NCBI RefSeq assembly: GCF_014174495.1
Contig: NZ_JACJHR010000057.1
Location: 1 to 58,615, forward strand
Direction: 5' to 3'
Origin: Amycolatopsis echigonensis
Lineage (GTDB): Bacteria; Actinomycetota; Actinomycetes; Mycobacteriales; Pseudonocardiaceae
Length of the DNA stretch: 58,615 nucleotides
The position numbers and the translations under genes are program-made. The notes beneath the pieces were generated by a model that saw only the letters and a list, made by a program, of their open reading frames with translations, was not told the origin of the DNA and ran no database searches. Below, piece by piece: positions 58,552 through 58,615 of the stretch (positions are counted from its first letter, which is position 1; each line of letters opens with the position of its first letter).

Positions 58552-58615
58552 TCACTTGCCGTTGATCGCGATGCGGCGCGGCTTGGCCGCCTCGGTCTTC
58601 GGCACGCGGACGGTG
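58552..58615 (-). CDS. Hsp20-family protein, C-terminal end only
   Basis: The last 20 residues (TVRVPKTEAAKPRRIAINGK) of a small heat-shock protein, with the stop at 58552. The gene continues past the right edge of the window. This end closely resembles the relic at 51095-51225 and is less like the intact Hsp20 at 54935-55366, so the relic probably derives from a copy of this gene type. Confidence 0.85.
   Translation of the reverse strand, partial: TVRVPKTEAAKPRRIAINGK

Overview
This is a GC-rich (about 70 %) actinomycete chromosome segment. GTG and TTG starts are common, stop/start overlaps (ATGA, GTGA) are frequent, and there is a SpdB/DUF2637 transfer gene of the kind found on actinomycete integrative conjugative elements. 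A Pseudonocardiaceae host such as Amycolatopsis fits, but the genus is inference. No rRNA, tRNA or CRISPR array was recognised.

Layout. (1) 1-440: a strong terminator and an internally deleted PQQ-type beta-propeller remnant. (2) 462-5222: a LysR regulator followed by a HisD-like dehydrogenase, an APC permease and a nitrilase-superfamily amidase, all on the minus strand. (3) 5271-13674: a LacI-controlled catabolic regulon made of a SnoaL-like protein, an MFS importer, LacI, and a five-gene operon (bicupin, alpha/beta hydrolase, HisD-like dehydrogenase, SDR, HpcH/HpaI aldolase). Four matches to one LacI-type palindrome, TGCATACGTATGCA, lie at the three promoter regions. (4) 13860-18692: an amidohydrolase with an SCP2-like protein, divergent from a DAO-type flavoprotein and a PucR regulator. 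(5) 18697-24742: a TetR regulator facing a prolyl oligopeptidase, a DUF885 metallopeptidase and a drug-type MFS exporter, with a perfect 31-bp operator between them. (6) 25109-33581: a seven-gene, tightly coupled operon (MFS, FAD oxidoreductase, CaiB CoA-transferase, crotonase, DapA-like lyase, SDR, ALDH) downstream of an XRE-cupin regulator. (7) 33846-37731: a decaying stretch with a frameshifted IclR gene, a frameshifted NAD-epimerase gene with its intact TetR partner, and a lower-GC orphan gene. (8) 37732-41915: a GntR/FadR regulator, MFS, CaiB CoA-transferase and crotonase-like gene, with two matching operators. (9) 41916-49097: gene debris, two LLM flavin oxidoreductases around an acetoacetyl-CoA synthetase, and a two-component system. 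(10) 49098-58615: remnants of an integrative element, then a stress cluster (Hsp20 genes and a relic, J-domain protein, DivIVA-like coiled-coil protein, two GAF-ANTAR regulators, MerR/HspR-like regulator, STAS protein).

How it works together: sections 2, 3, 6 and 8 are each a self-contained module of importer, catabolic enzymes and local regulator. They look built to take up small organic acids or amides and feed them to central metabolism as CoA esters or keto acids. The substrates cannot be read from sequence. The LacI regulon and the XRE-controlled operon are the best candidates for undescribed pathways. Starts were chosen by Shine-Dalgarno position and gene overlap, and function calls rest on motifs recognised by eye.
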